Source of the DNA: Phycisphaerae bacterium
GTDB taxonomy: Bacteria; Planctomycetota; Phycisphaerae; UBA1845; Fen-1342
Reading direction: 5' to 3'
DNA: 64,000 bases
NCBI GenBank assembly: GCA_017999985.1
Contig: JAGNKU010000001.1
Location: 797,276 to 861,275, forward strand
The position numbers and the translations under genes are program-made. A model generated the notes under the pieces. That model had not been told where the DNA came from, searched no databases, and saw nothing but the letters and a program-made list of their open reading frames with translations. Of the stretch, positions 24,594 to 33,234 are shown piece after piece. How positions within the stretch are numbered: position 1 is the first letter of the stretch; each line of letters starts with the position of its first letter.

Positions 24594-25118
24594 GTGGCCA
24601 CGAGGCACAATCCGCAGGGTCGCCTGTTGTGCGTGCTCGGTCCTGGTGGGGACTACCGCGACGAAGTGCGTGACGCCGGTGACGGGCTGTTCGCGCTGGA
24701 AGTCGCCCCGCTGGATCGGGAGTCGGCTGACGACCTGAATGCGCCCCTGGCGGAGCCGACGCGCCGCTTGTTGGCGGCCACGCCTGCCAGTGCGGTCGCC
24801 GCGGCGCGGGATGCCCGCGTGTGGGCTGTTGCGAACCGTCCTCTGCCTCCCGTGATTTTCGGGTCTCTGAGTGCCTATCTCGCGGAGGAATACGATGACT
24901 CGCAACCGGAAACGCCTCGCGGCGCTGACGCCCAAGCAGCTCCGCGTACTCACGTTCATTCGGGACTACAGCAACGCCCGCGGGTACGCACCCACCATGC
25001 AGGAGTTGGCGGACGAGTTCGGCGTCAGCAAGGTGACCGTATTCGAGCATATCGCCGCCTTGCAGAAGAAGGGGTATCTCAAGCGAGCCCGACACAAGGC
25101 ACGCTCTTTGCAACTTAA
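24594..25118 (+). CDS. hypothetical protein upstream of and overlapping lexA
   Basis: 174 codons from a GTG at 24594, with AAAGGAG 6 nt upstream. The first about 100 codons lie before lexA and encode an alanine/leucine-rich sequence (GRLLCVLGPGGDYRDEV, FALEVAPLDRES, RRLLAATPASAVAAARD). The last 75 codons overlap lexA out of frame, which is unusual. Either the true stop lies earlier and a frameshift hides it, or the ORF really overlaps. It is the first cistron after the lexA promoter, so it would be SOS-regulated if translated. No family is recognised. Confidence 0.45.
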   Translation: MATRHNPQGRLLCVLGPGGDYRDEVRDAGDGLFALEVAPLDRESADDLNAPLAEPTRRLLAATPASAVAAARDARVWAVANRPLPPVIFGSLSAYLAEEYDDSQPETPRGADAQAAPRTHVHSGLQQRPRVRTHHAGVGGRVRRQQGDRIRAYRRLAEEGVSQASPTQGTLFAT

Positions 25119-25518
25119 CGAGGCGATCGACTTCCCGGACGAGCGCCCCACCCGCCTGCCCCTGGTCGGCACCATCGCGGCCGGCCGGCCAATCGAAGCC
25201 ATCGAGGATCGTGAGGTGCTCGACCTGGAGGAGCTGTTCGTCTCTCCCCATGAAACGTTCGTCCTCCGCGTTCGCGGCGACAGCATGGTTGATGACCAGA
25301 TCTGCGACGGTGACTTCGTCGTCGTCGAGAAACGCGACACCGCCCGCGACGGCGAGACGGTCGTCGCGCTGCTCGAAGGCGGCGAGGCGACGCTGAAGCG
25401 GCTGTATCGCGAATCAGACGGCGTCCGTCTACAGCCGGCAAACCCGGCCTACGCGCCTATTCGCACAAAGGACGTGCGGATCCAGGGTGTCGTCGTGGGC
25501 GTGGTCCGGCGCTGTTGA
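24895..25518 (+). CDS. lexA: SOS repressor LexA
   Basis: 207 residues from the ATG at 24895, preceded by GCGGAGG; an in-frame GTG at 24871 lacks this. N-terminal winged HTH: LTPKQLRVLTFIRDY, then TMQELADEFGVSKVTVFEHI. The autocleavage Ala-Gly is in VGTIAAGRP (about residues 95-97); the catalytic serine is in RGDSMVDDQI (about 129) and the lysine in EATLKRLY (about 167). Length matches LexA. RecA filament-stimulated self-cleavage relieves repression of DNA-repair genes. It is preceded by a promoter-operator region and a possible overlapping cistron. Confidence 0.96.
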   Translation: MTRNRKRLAALTPKQLRVLTFIRDYSNARGYAPTMQELADEFGVSKVTVFEHIAALQKKGYLKRARHKARSLQLNEAIDFPDERPTRLPLVGTIAAGRPIEAIEDREVLDLEELFVSPHETFVLRVRGDSMVDDQICDGDFVVVEKRDTARDGETVVALLEGGEATLKRLYRESDGVRLQPANPAYAPIRTKDVRIQGVVVGVVRRC

Positions 25519-25525
25519 GCGCCGG
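25506..25525. terminator. hairpin over the lexA stop codon
   Basis: CCGGCGCT (25506-25513) and AGCGCCGG (25518-25525) form a perfect 8-nt stem with loop GTTG. The lexA TGA is in the loop and right arm. There is no T run after it, so termination is uncertain. Confidence 0.3.
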
Positions 25526-25672
25526 CCGCGGAGGTCGTGCGCGCTGTTCGCATGAGCGCCTCGAGCCGTGCGCGGGGTGGTCGTCTGCCCTCGGGCGCGG
25601 ATTCCCCCAGCGACCAATTGGCGCGATAGTCGGGGGGCGAGTCAGCCGCGACGTGACACTTGGGGACGGCGT

Positions 25673-26527
25673 TCAGAACGCGAACGCGTCCGGGGCGAAG
25701 CTGGGATTGATCTCGATCTGTGTGAACACGTAGCTGCCCAGCAGGGTCTTCTGCGCGTGGTCCGCGTACGAGTACACCGCCACCGGCAGCAACCACTCTT
25801 GGTCCAGGTGCAGGACCATGCGGGCATCGGGGTACGGCCCCGTCGGCCCGGTGTAGGGCAGATCGCGCAGCAAGATGTAAGTCGGGCGCCCGCCAATCTC
25901 ACCGATACCGCCGTAGCGGAGGTCGAGTACGCCACGCTCGGCCGCCACCGCGTTATACGCTTCGAGCAGCCGGAATGTGGCCCGGAAGCCGGCCTCGTCG
26001 ATGGCGCGGCGGCTGGCCTTGCGCGCATCCGGGCCGTGGATCGGCATGAAGATGTCCTTGACGAACAGGCGGGCGATCGCGCCGGCGGGCTCGACGCGGG
26101 CCAACTCCTCGCCGTTTTGGCTCGTGTATGCGCTGTCCTCCGGCAGATAAAGAGCGCGGCGGGCCTGATCGGCATTGGCCTTCCAGATCATGTACACGGA
26201 GCGCGGCGACTCGCGGTAGCGCAGCTCGATCTCCTGCACTTCAGTCAGTTCGTCGCCGAGCCGCTCCTGCTTCGTGAGTACGCACCGGTACTGGCGGATG
26301 GTTTTGTCATAGCGCTCGATCCCCAGGCGCACCAGCGCCATGGGATCGCGCTGCGCCAGACTCACCAGGGCACTGCCGCTCGGCGCAGCTGCATCGGCGG
26401 CCAATGTCACCGGCGTAAGGCTCGACGTGCTGGGGGTGACTGGAATGGTCGAAACCAGCCAGAAGGCTGGTGGACCGATGATGAGCAGGGCGCCGGTGAT
26501 ATACAGCACTCCGCGGCGATTAGCCAT
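25673..26527 (-). CDS. membrane-anchored/exported DUF1571 protein
   Basis: 284 residues. An N-terminal hydrophobic segment (VLYITGALLIIGPPAFWLV, residues about 7-25) serves as signal or anchor. The remainder matches DUF1571 (LolA-like fold): RYDKTIRQYRCVLTKQERL, YRESPRSVYMIWKA, and the C-terminal PDARMVLHLDQEWLLPVAVYSY. DUF1571 proteins are abundant in planctomycetes and have no assigned function. The ATG is 1 nt after the stop of the 33-codon ORF at 26529-26630, suggesting translation coupled to that ORF. Confidence 0.88.
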   Translation of the reverse strand: MANRRGVLYITGALLIIGPPAFWLVSTIPVTPSTSSLTPVTLAADAAAPSGSALVSLAQRDPMALVRLGIERYDKTIRQYRCVLTKQERLGDELTEVQEIELRYRESPRSVYMIWKANADQARRALYLPEDSAYTSQNGEELARVEPAGAIARLFVKDIFMPIHGPDARKASRRAIDEAGFRATFRLLEAYNAVAAERGVLDLRYGGIGEIGGRPTYILLRDLPYTGPTGPYPDARMVLHLDQEWLLPVAVYSYADHAQKTLLGSYVFTQIEINPSFAPDAFAF

Positions 26528-26528
26528 G

Positions 26529-26630
26529 TTACTTTTCCAGCCTAGTAGGTTTACGCGACCGCGTGAACTCGCCCGCGGCCGCTATACGTAAAATCGACTC
26601 AGTCAGACCGCGTAGTTCAAACTTTTCCAT
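26529..26630 (-). CDS. 33-residue ORF directly upstream of the DUF1571 gene
   Basis: ATG at 26630 to TAA at 26531-26529; protein begins MEKFELRGLTESILRIAAAG and ends KPTRLEK. One base separates its stop from the DUF1571 ATG. It lies downstream of a good promoter (26678-26705) and looks like an amphipathic helix followed by a basic tail. It could be a leader peptide or a small protein. No classical Shine-Dalgarno is evident before it. Confidence 0.5.
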   Translation of the reverse strand: MEKFELRGLTESILRIAAAGEFTRSRKPTRLEK

Positions 26631-26677
26631 AACCCACTGACTGATAGTCCCTTGTGCGCCGCACGCCGGTCGCCCGA

Positions 26678-26705
26678 ATTATAGCGGTGCATATCTGCGA
26701 CGCAA
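26678..26705 (-). promoter_or_regulatory. promoter of the small ORF-DUF1571 unit
   Basis: Minus strand TTGCGT (26705-26700) and a perfect TATAAT (26683-26678) with a 16-nt spacer. The first ATG downstream is at 26630. Confidence 0.65.
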
Positions 26706-26763
26706 GTGCCGATTGACCATCCGCCGCCCGAAACGGCACATATCCCATGATAGCGCAAGGAGT

Positions 26764-27615
26764 TCACATCGCCAGCCAGTGCGTTAATTGCTCTTCCAGC
26801 GTCGTGCGCTCCACTTCGAACTCGAGCGTGTGGGCCGCGTCGGAATCGATGTGAATCTCCGGCGGCTGGGCCGCGATCCGCCGCAGCCAGGCCACCGTGG
26901 GCTCGTTGCGAATGATGCGATCCCGGCCGGCGAGGAGGAGCCGCACGGGTGGCTGGAGCGTGCCTGCCGGCGTGCGCGCGAGCTGTCGGTCCAGGCGTGC
27001 AGACTCGTAGAAGAACCGGGCGGTCGCGTGCGTGAGCTTCAGCGGGTCACCGGCAATGAAGGCGCGGCCCTCCGGCGAGTCTGTGAACAGGGCCGGGTCA
27101 TTCAGGGGAATGCCGAAGGGGCGCTGCGGCGCGGTGAGCAGTGCCAGCCCGATGCGCAAGCGGGTAAACAGGGTCACATCGACTGCCGGAAACAGGCCCG
27201 GCGCGATGAGCAGCACGCGACTGACGCGCTGGGGGCGCTGTAGCGCCCACGCCAGCGCCAGCTTGCCGCCCCAACTCACGCCGACGACGGCGCAGCGCCG
27301 GACGCCGAACTCGGCGGCCGCCCAGTCGGCCAACTCGTTGAGGTCATCAAGCCAGCGCTGCGCTGCAGGTGTGTCGCCGCGCGCGGCGGTGTTGAGCCCG
27401 CTGCCGCGCCGGTCCGGCAGGAGCACGGGGGGGCCGGCGCCAGCGAGCAGGCTGGCCGACCACTCGAACCAGCCGCCGTGCGATTGAATGCCGTGGAGAT
27501 AGACGATGGCGGTATCCGATGCGGGTTGGCTGGGGGGCCAGAGGCGGCCGCGCAATTCGTATCCGTCGCTGACTTTCCAGGTGTGCGGCTTGGGGGGTTG
27601 GCGCGGAGAGCGCAT
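26764..27615 (-). CDS. alpha/beta hydrolase (serine lysophospholipase-like)
   Basis: 283 residues, no signal peptide. Features in order: VYLHGIQSHGGWF near residue 40 (oxyanion region), DRRGSGLN, the nucleophile elbow VGVSWGG (serine about residue 115), the acid residue in LLLAGRDRIIRN, and the histidine in SDAAHTLEFE near the C-terminus. This is the Hydrolase_4/monoglyceride-lipase-like branch of the alpha/beta fold. Probably cytoplasmic, acting on a lipid or ester. It follows the tandem ACT gene by 9 nt, so the two are likely one operon. Confidence 0.87.
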   Translation of the reverse strand: MRSPRQPPKPHTWKVSDGYELRGRLWPPSQPASDTAIVYLHGIQSHGGWFEWSASLLAGAGPPVLLPDRRGSGLNTAARGDTPAAQRWLDDLNELADWAAAEFGVRRCAVVGVSWGGKLALAWALQRPQRVSRVLLIAPGLFPAVDVTLFTRLRIGLALLTAPQRPFGIPLNDPALFTDSPEGRAFIAGDPLKLTHATARFFYESARLDRQLARTPAGTLQPPVRLLLAGRDRIIRNEPTVAWLRRIAAQPPEIHIDSDAAHTLEFEVERTTLEEQLTHWLAM

Positions 27616-27624
27616 TCGTCGGGG

Positions 27625-28089
27625 CTACAGTTCGCTTTGGTCGAGGACGCGGAACTTCTTGCCCACCAGGACCCGGATGGCGCCCTGAATGTCGTCCACG
27701 CGGATGGCCAGGCACGGTAACTGCTCGCGCGTGGCCCAGACGGTGTAAACGTAGTTGATGTTGACCTCGCCGGCGATCAGCGCGCTGCAAACCGTCAGGA
27801 TGCCGCGCTTGCCGTCGGGAAGCGGAATGACCAGGACTTCGCTTTCGCTCAGGGCAAAGTGGGCGTCGGTGAGGATCTGATGCGCCAGGTCAGGGTCATC
27901 GACGAGCAGGCGCACGATGGCGCAGTCCGCGGCGGCGTCCACCGACAGTCCCAGGATGTGGACCGGCTCATCCTCGAGCAGCCGCGCGATGCGCAGGAGC
28001 TGGCCGACGCGGTTCTCCAGAAACACGGACAGCTGGCGACAGTAGGGGTGGTCGCTGCCTTCCGCAGTCTTGAATGGCTCAACGCTCAT
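27625..28089 (-). CDS. tandem ACT-domain protein
   Basis: 154 residues from the ATG at 28089. The open frame extends 48 codons further upstream, but without start signals or conserved sequence. First ACT: residues about 17-80 (QLSVFLENRVGQLLRIARLLEDEPVHILG). Second: residues about 90-150 (ILTVCSALIAGEVNINYVYTVW). The pattern is that of the free-standing ACT proteins that bind amino acids, often found near acetolactate synthase or aspartokinase genes; none is near here. Upstream of and 9 nt from the hydrolase gene. Confidence 0.8.
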   Translation of the reverse strand: MSVEPFKTAEGSDHPYCRQLSVFLENRVGQLLRIARLLEDEPVHILGLSVDAAADCAIVRLLVDDPDLAHQILTDAHFALSESEVLVIPLPDGKRGILTVCSALIAGEVNINYVYTVWATREQLPCLAIRVDDIQGAIRVLVGKKFRVLDQSEL

Positions 28090-28760
28090 GATCGCCCGAG
28101 ACGCTATCGGGGGCCAGGACACGCACTCCAATTCCGGTTCTAGGTTAGCTTTATGAGCAAGGCCTGTACAGCCCTCAATGCGGGTTTTCGCGCGGAACTC
28201 GGCGCGGCCGGCCGGGCTCGCGTTTTTCTCCACGGGCGTCTCGGTGCTGGTGTGCAGCAGATGCGCCGCTGTGCGCTCCTTTGCCGCCGTGGCAACAACG
28301 CCGGCGGCCGCGCTTCTCCACCGCTTTCCAGCTTCATGGCACGCTGGCCCTCGGGCAAAGGACCGGCCCCGTGCGTGACCGGTCGCGGGCGGCCCGAGAG
28401 CAGTAGGTGCCGACGGCCGCGTTGCCCGACGTGCCGCTCTGTCCGATCAGCGTCGCCGCGGCGATCCATTTCGTCGCGCGTCGGGTCGTGCGCATTACAT
28501 CCGCCGCGCGGAGTTCGTCGGGCCGACGGACGCGTACGGGGATCGCGCTGGTCGGCGCGCTGCGAACGGCACTGCGTCGCCGCCGGCGCGCGCGGTGCTG
28601 ATCGCGGGTCATCCACGTCGCGCTTGAACGGTTCACCCCGGGGGGATACGATGGAAACGTTCGGAGATAGAACTGGTTGGGATTTATGGAGTTATGAGCT
28701 GATGCGGACGCGGATGCCGGCCGCGCAGCAACCGGGCTGCGGCGCGCACTGTCAAACTCC
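28090..28760. other. 671-nt stretch without a convincing gene
   Basis: All six frames were inspected. A minus-strand ORF 28334-28612 (92 codons, with MRTTRRATKWIAAATLIG in the middle) starts with ATG and overlaps a following ATG by ATGA, but its arginine-rich composition looks like a shadow. A third minus frame continuous with the ACT gene also reads as protein-like for about 50 codons (HLLHTSTETPVEKN). I see decayed or non-coding DNA; the upstream control region of the kinase gene must lie at its right end. Confidence 0.35.
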
Positions 28761-31700
28761 ATGCGCCAAGGTCTATTCTCCGATGACGGCGTGTCTCCGT
28801 GCGCGTGTGCGCCCCGTCCTGTGAAGTGCTTGTTACGTAGTGCCTGTGCGAGTCAGCGCGTGGTCAGCAGCGGCGGTCATCCCGAAGACGGTGGTGTGGG
28901 GGCTGCGGATCTGCATCCGAACGAGCCGGACGCAGTTGAGGAGTTGCTGATAGCCGACCTGCGGGAGGCCTTTGGTGGGGAGGGCCGGCCGGCTTCGCTG
29001 GGCGCGACCTTGTCTAGTAGCGTCGGCGCTGGTCCGCTGCACGCCGCCGACGCGCTGCCCGCGCACAGCCGGCTGGGCGATTTCGAGATTCTGCATGAAC
29101 TCGGGCGCGGAGGGATGGGTGTCGTTTACCGCGCGCGGCAGATTTCGCTGGGGCGCGAGGTGGCCCTCAAGGTGCTGCCTTCGTACGCCCGACATGGGCA
29201 GATCGCCGTCGAGCGGTTCCGCTCCGAAGCGCAGGCCGCGGCCCGGCTGCATCACACGAACATCGTGTCGATTTACGCACAAGGCGAGTACCAGGGCCAT
29301 TACTTCTACGCGATGGAACTCGTGGACGGCATCAGCCTCGACGTGGTCATCCGCGCGCGCCCGGACCTGCTGAGCACCACCGCGGGGCGATCCACGCGAC
29401 CGCGCGCTGCGGAGGCATCCTCCGCGGCCGGCCTGGGTGAACAGCGCGGCGCGGCGACAATCACCGCGCCGTACGATGTTGCCACGGGGCGCACCGCGCT
29501 GCTGCCGCAGGCACCCGAGACCGTGGACCGTACGGCCCTGCCGGCTTGGACGCGCGCCGACTATCGCCACCTGGCCGCGCTCTTCGCGGAGGTGGCCGAG
29601 GCCCTGGCCTGCGCGCACCGACATGGCGTGATTCACCGCGACGTGAAGCCGCACAACCTGCTGCTGGGGACCGGGGAAGCGGAGGGGCCTGGTGCGCCGG
29701 GGGCCGCGCCTGTGCAGCGCCTGCACCTGACCGACTTCGGCCTGGCGCGGCTGACGGACGCACCGCACCTGACCGTGAGCGGCGAAGTGATGGGAACGCC
29801 CGCGTACTTGTCTCCAGAACAGGTACGTGGCCACCCCGCGGGGATTGATCATCGGACCGACATCTACTCACTCGGCGTGACGCTCTACGAAGTGTTGACG
29901 CGCCGCAAGCCGTTCGAGGGTGATTCGCGCGACCTGATCATGTCAGGCATCGCCACGCGCGAGCCGGTGGCGCCGCGCCAGTTGAACCCACACATCCCGC
30001 TCGATCTGGAAACGATCTGTCTGCGGGCGATGGAGAAGGATCCGGCACGTCGCCATTCAACCGCGGCCCTGCTGGCGGACGACCTGCGCCGCTTCGCCGA
30101 GGGCCGGCCGATCCTGTCGCGGCGCACCAGCCGGTTCGAGAAGTCCGCAAAGTGGGTGCGGCGGCACCAGCCGCTGACGTTGGCCCTGGCGGCGACGGGG
30201 GCGGTGGTCGCGCTCGCCGCCGGCTGGGCCTGGAGCTGGGGTGCCGCGCGGCAGGCCGAGGCCGAGCGCCTGCTGGACCGGGCGTACGAGCAATTAGCCT
30301 ACTTCGACTATCGCAAACCTGAGCTGGTGGCACGCGAGGTGGCGCGGGCCGCTGACCTCGGCGCCGACCCGGAGCGGCTCGCGCTGGTCCAGGGACTCAT
30401 GGCAATGGGCGCCAACGATCCGGCGACGGCGGCGGCGCGGTTCCAGGCCGCGCTACAGCGCGATGACACAAACATCGGTGCCTGGTACCTCTTGGCGTGG
30501 GCGCAGGCGCGCAATCGCCAGGAGGATGCCGCGCGGGCCACGCTCGCCGAGGTGCAGCGCCGCGGCCTGCCCACCGCGGCGGATGCGTGGTTTTTCCGCG
30601 GGCTGGCGATCCACGCGCGCGAGCCGCAGGCCGCGGCCGAAGCGTACGCCGCGGCGAACGCGGCCCGGGCGCGCGAGCACGCGTTTTACCCGCAGGCGGT
30701 GTTGCACCTGGCGCGGGCGCGGAACCAGCAGCTCTATGCCACCCGACGGCTGGAGGTATTCCCGCAGGTCGAGGCGAGCCTGCGCCAACTGATCGCCGAG
30801 CGCTACTACGAGGCTTACCCGTACTACCTGCTGTCGATCGCGCACCGGCTGGCGGCGGAGATTTACCAGGGCGCCGGAACACGTGACGATGCGCCGGTAC
30901 AGGAGCACTACGCCCAGGCGCTAGCGCTGTCGCAGGAAGGGCAAGCGGTGGATCCGCGGGACGATCGCCCGATCGCCGCCGAGGCAGAATGTCTGGAAAG
31001 CATGGGCCGGTTCGCCGAGGCCATCGCGGCGCGCACGCGGGCGCTAGCCGTGGCCGACGCCGACGTGAAGCGTTGTGAGAGCTACCACTATCGTTGGCGT
31101 CTGTATTACTGGACCGGTGACCTGGATGCGGCGGCGGCGGACCTGGCGGCACACGCCGCGTGCGACCCGCAGAGCCGCTTCTACGCGCACGTGTACCCGG
31201 CCCTGCTCGCGGCGGAACGTGGCGACGTGAGTGCGGCGCGGGCGCACGCCCGGGCGCTGGCGCACGAGGCCCCGCGGGACGCGCAGGCGGTGGTCTGGTC
31301 GGCGACCTGCCTGCGCCTGCTCGGCGCACCGGACGAAGCTGCGGCGCTCCTCACCGAGCGGCGCGACGGCGTCGACTTCGGTGCCGGGCTGACGCCGCCG
31401 CAGACCGCGGAGTGGGTGCAAGCACTTTACGCGTATTGTGAGGCCGGCGGAGCGCTGGATGCGCTGGAGATGCTGGCTGCGTCGTCGTCATCGCCCTGGA
31501 AGCTCTGGGGCGAGGCGTATTTTCACGCCGCGGCGCTGCGGCTGGCGCAGGGCGACCGGTCGGGAGCCGAAGAGTGGTTCCGGCACGCTTATCGGGCTTC
31601 GGACGGCGAGGAGCGCTATACGTACCACGCCAAGCTGATCGTTGTGCAGATGGAGAAAAGCCTCGCTTGGCCGGCCTGGCTTCAGGTATCATGGGAAGAA

Positions 31701-31784
31701 GCGCCGGGCCGCTCCCAGAACGACAAGCTTGATCGGCCGGTTGCGCCGGCGCCGCAAGGCGAGGAGAGGGCCAATGATGACTAG
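28761..31784 (+). CDS. Hanks-type serine/threonine protein kinase with TPR-rich C-terminus
   Basis: 1007 residues from the ATG at 28761; no Shine-Dalgarno is seen and the true start could be a later GTG. Kinase domain at residues about 108-450: glycine loop LGRGGMGVVYRA, lysine in VALKVLP, a long Ala/Arg-rich insert at about 200-265, the catalytic HRDVKPHN, DFG as LTDFGLARL, and GTPAYLSPEQ. One membrane segment at about 475-493 (PLTLALAATGAVVALAAGWAW). The extracytoplasmic C-terminal half consists of TPR-like helices (AAARFQAALQRDDTNIGAWYLLAWAQA). This is the common planctomycete STPK-TPR sensor layout. Its stop overlaps the start of the dockerin gene by 11 nt, so the two are translated together. 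Confidence 0.92.
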   Translation: MRQGLFSDDGVSPCACAPRPVKCLLRSACASQRVVSSGGHPEDGGVGAADLHPNEPDAVEELLIADLREAFGGEGRPASLGATLSSSVGAGPLHAADALPAHSRLGDFEILHELGRGGMGVVYRARQISLGREVALKVLPSYARHGQIAVERFRSEAQAAARLHHTNIVSIYAQGEYQGHYFYAMELVDGISLDVVIRARPDLLSTTAGRSTRPRAAEASSAAGLGEQRGAATITAPYDVATGRTALLPQAPETVDRTALPAWTRADYRHLAALFAEVAEALACAHRHGVIHRDVKPHNLLLGTGEAEGPGAPGAAPVQRLHLTDFGLARLTDAPHLTVSGEVMGTPAYLSPEQVRGHPAGIDHRTDIYSLGVTLYEVLTRRKPFEGDSRDLIMSGIATREPVAPRQLNPHIPLDLETICLRAMEKDPARRHSTAALLADDLRRFAEGRPILSRRTSRFEKSAKWVRRHQPLTLALAATGAVVALAAGWAWSWGAARQAEAERLLDRAYEQLAYFDYRKPELVAREVARAADLGADPERLALVQGLMAMGANDPATAAARFQAALQRDDTNIGAWYLLAWAQARNRQEDAARATLAEVQRRGLPTAADAWFFRGLAIHAREPQAAAEAYAAANAARAREHAFYPQAVLHLARARNQQLYATRRLEVFPQVEASLRQLIAERYYEAYPYYLLSIAHRLAAEIYQGAGTRDDAPVQEHYAQALALSQEGQAVDPRDDRPIAAEAECLESMGRFAEAIAARTRALAVADADVKRCESYHYRWRLYYWTGDLDAAAADLAAHAACDPQSRFYAHVYPALLAAERGDVSAARAHARALAHEAPRDAQAVVWSATCLRLLGAPDEAAALLTERRDGVDFGAGLTPPQTAEWVQALYAYCEAGGALDALEMLAASSSSPWKLWGEAYFHAAALRLAQGDRSGAEEWFRHAYRASDGEERYTYHAKLIVVQMEKSLAWPAWLQVSWEEAPGRSQNDKLDRPVAPAPQGEERANDD

Positions 31785-33096
31785 GGTCACAATTGACGCA
31801 GCGCGCCGGGCACCGCGGGTCGCTTTTGTCAGTGGGTTCCTGCTCACGTTGCTCGGCGTGCCGGCCGGTCGCGCCGCGCCGCCCATCGAGCCGCTGCCCG
31901 CGCCGGCGTTTTCCTTCGACCTCGGCTCGCCATCCGTGGAGAACGGGCTCTTTTTCGCCGCGGATATCCTGTCGATGGCCGACACGGTCCCGGACGTCGT
32001 CATTCCCGGGCCCGGCCTGCAGTTGCTGTCGCCCTTCGACGATCTCGACGCGCTCTCGGGGAACAAAGCCCAGAGCACGCCGGCGGGGCCGTTCCAGTTG
32101 TTGTTCTCCGTGGATCGGGCCACGGTCGGCATCGCGGCGCCCGATCCGGACTTTGTACTGCTGGGCGTGCCGTTCAACGTGGCCGACCAGGCCGCGCGCG
32201 GGCAGGCGGCGGGCGACCAATACGCATCTTCAATGCTCTTCGTGCGCGGCGGGACCGCGCGCGCCGCGGCCCGCGGCCTGAACAGCGTGCTGGTCCGGAA
32301 CAACTATGACGAGGGCGGCACGGACTTCGGCGCCGTGCCGGCGGTTGATGCCTACGGCAACGCGGCCCGCGGCCTGCAGGACAACGTGGACGCCACGGCG
32401 TACCTCCAGCGCACGGGGCCCACGCAGGCCATTCTGAACGTGTTCTTCTCGCTCAGCGAGGGCTCGCCGTCGCTGACCACGCTCCCGCACGGCGGGCCGC
32501 CGAGCGGGGCGACCATCTACATCAATCCCGACCCGCTCAACATGGGCGTGTCGAGCGTGTATGCGGAGTTCTACCAGCTCGGGCTCACGCCGCTGGACGA
32601 CATCGATGCCCTGCTGGTTCTCGACATGAACATGAATGGGATCTACGATGGGCCCGACAGCGTGCTGTTCTCGCTGACGCCGGAGTCGCCCTCGCTGCAG
32701 ACGATCATGGGGGCCAGTATCGAAGGCGCCGGGGCGGACGTGTTCACCGTTGCGCCGGGCCTGGCGCCGGCCGTCTTCGCGCCGGCCAGTGCGTTCGGGC
32801 TGGGCGCGCCACTGGACAACATCGACGCGCTGGAGCTGGTGCCGTGCGATAACTCGCTGGCGTGCGGGCAACTGCACGGGATTCGCGCCTTGCGGGGCGA
32901 TCTCAACTGCGACAACGCGGTGAATTTCCGCGATATCAACCCGTTCGTGCTCGCGCTAAGCAACCCGGCCGCGTATCATGCCAATTTCCCGGGCTGCTTC
33001 ATCATGAATGGCGACATCAATTTCAGCGGGACGGTCGACTTCGCCGACATCAACCCGTTCGTGATGTTGCTCTCCACCGGTGGCGACGGACACTGA
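31774..33096 (+). CDS. exported protein with DDIDAL repeats and C-terminal dockerin
   Basis: 440 residues from the ATG at 31774, preceded by GAGGAG; it overlaps the kinase stop by 11 nt. A signal peptide ends near GRAAPP (residue about 34). The body contains three copies of a motif D-D/N-L/I-D-A-L (PFDDLDALSG, PLDDIDALLV, PLDNIDALEL), twice with VLFS(V/L) beside them, indicating repeated beta domains. Residues about 376-436 form a dockerin-like tail: DLNCDNAVNFRD followed by INPFVLALSNP, then DINFSGTVDFAD followed by INPFVMLLS. The calcium-binding positions of the second loop are partly replaced (Ser at position 5). Function unknown; probably secreted. Confidence 0.85.
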   Translation: MMTRVTIDAARRAPRVAFVSGFLLTLLGVPAGRAAPPIEPLPAPAFSFDLGSPSVENGLFFAADILSMADTVPDVVIPGPGLQLLSPFDDLDALSGNKAQSTPAGPFQLLFSVDRATVGIAAPDPDFVLLGVPFNVADQAARGQAAGDQYASSMLFVRGGTARAAARGLNSVLVRNNYDEGGTDFGAVPAVDAYGNAARGLQDNVDATAYLQRTGPTQAILNVFFSLSEGSPSLTTLPHGGPPSGATIYINPDPLNMGVSSVYAEFYQLGLTPLDDIDALLVLDMNMNGIYDGPDSVLFSLTPESPSLQTIMGASIEGAGADVFTVAPGLAPAVFAPASAFGLGAPLDNIDALELVPCDNSLACGQLHGIRALRGDLNCDNAVNFRDINPFVLALSNPAAYHANFPGCFIMNGDINFSGTVDFADINPFVMLLSTGGDGH

Positions 33097-33234
33097 GCAC
33101 GCGGCGTATCCCGCGGCGGCCGCGAGCCCGATAAGTGACATTCCGCGCTGCAGAGCCGGATTGCAGTTGAATGGAGACGTGGGGGGTGCAAGAATGAAAT
33201 GCACGAACAACTCTGTGTTATTCGGAGACCGTCT

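Noticed and set aside
28334-28612. 92-codon minus-strand ORF upstream of the ACT gene
   Set aside because: Arg-rich shadow-like sequence with no ribosome site or family; kept only as a note under the gene-free stretch.
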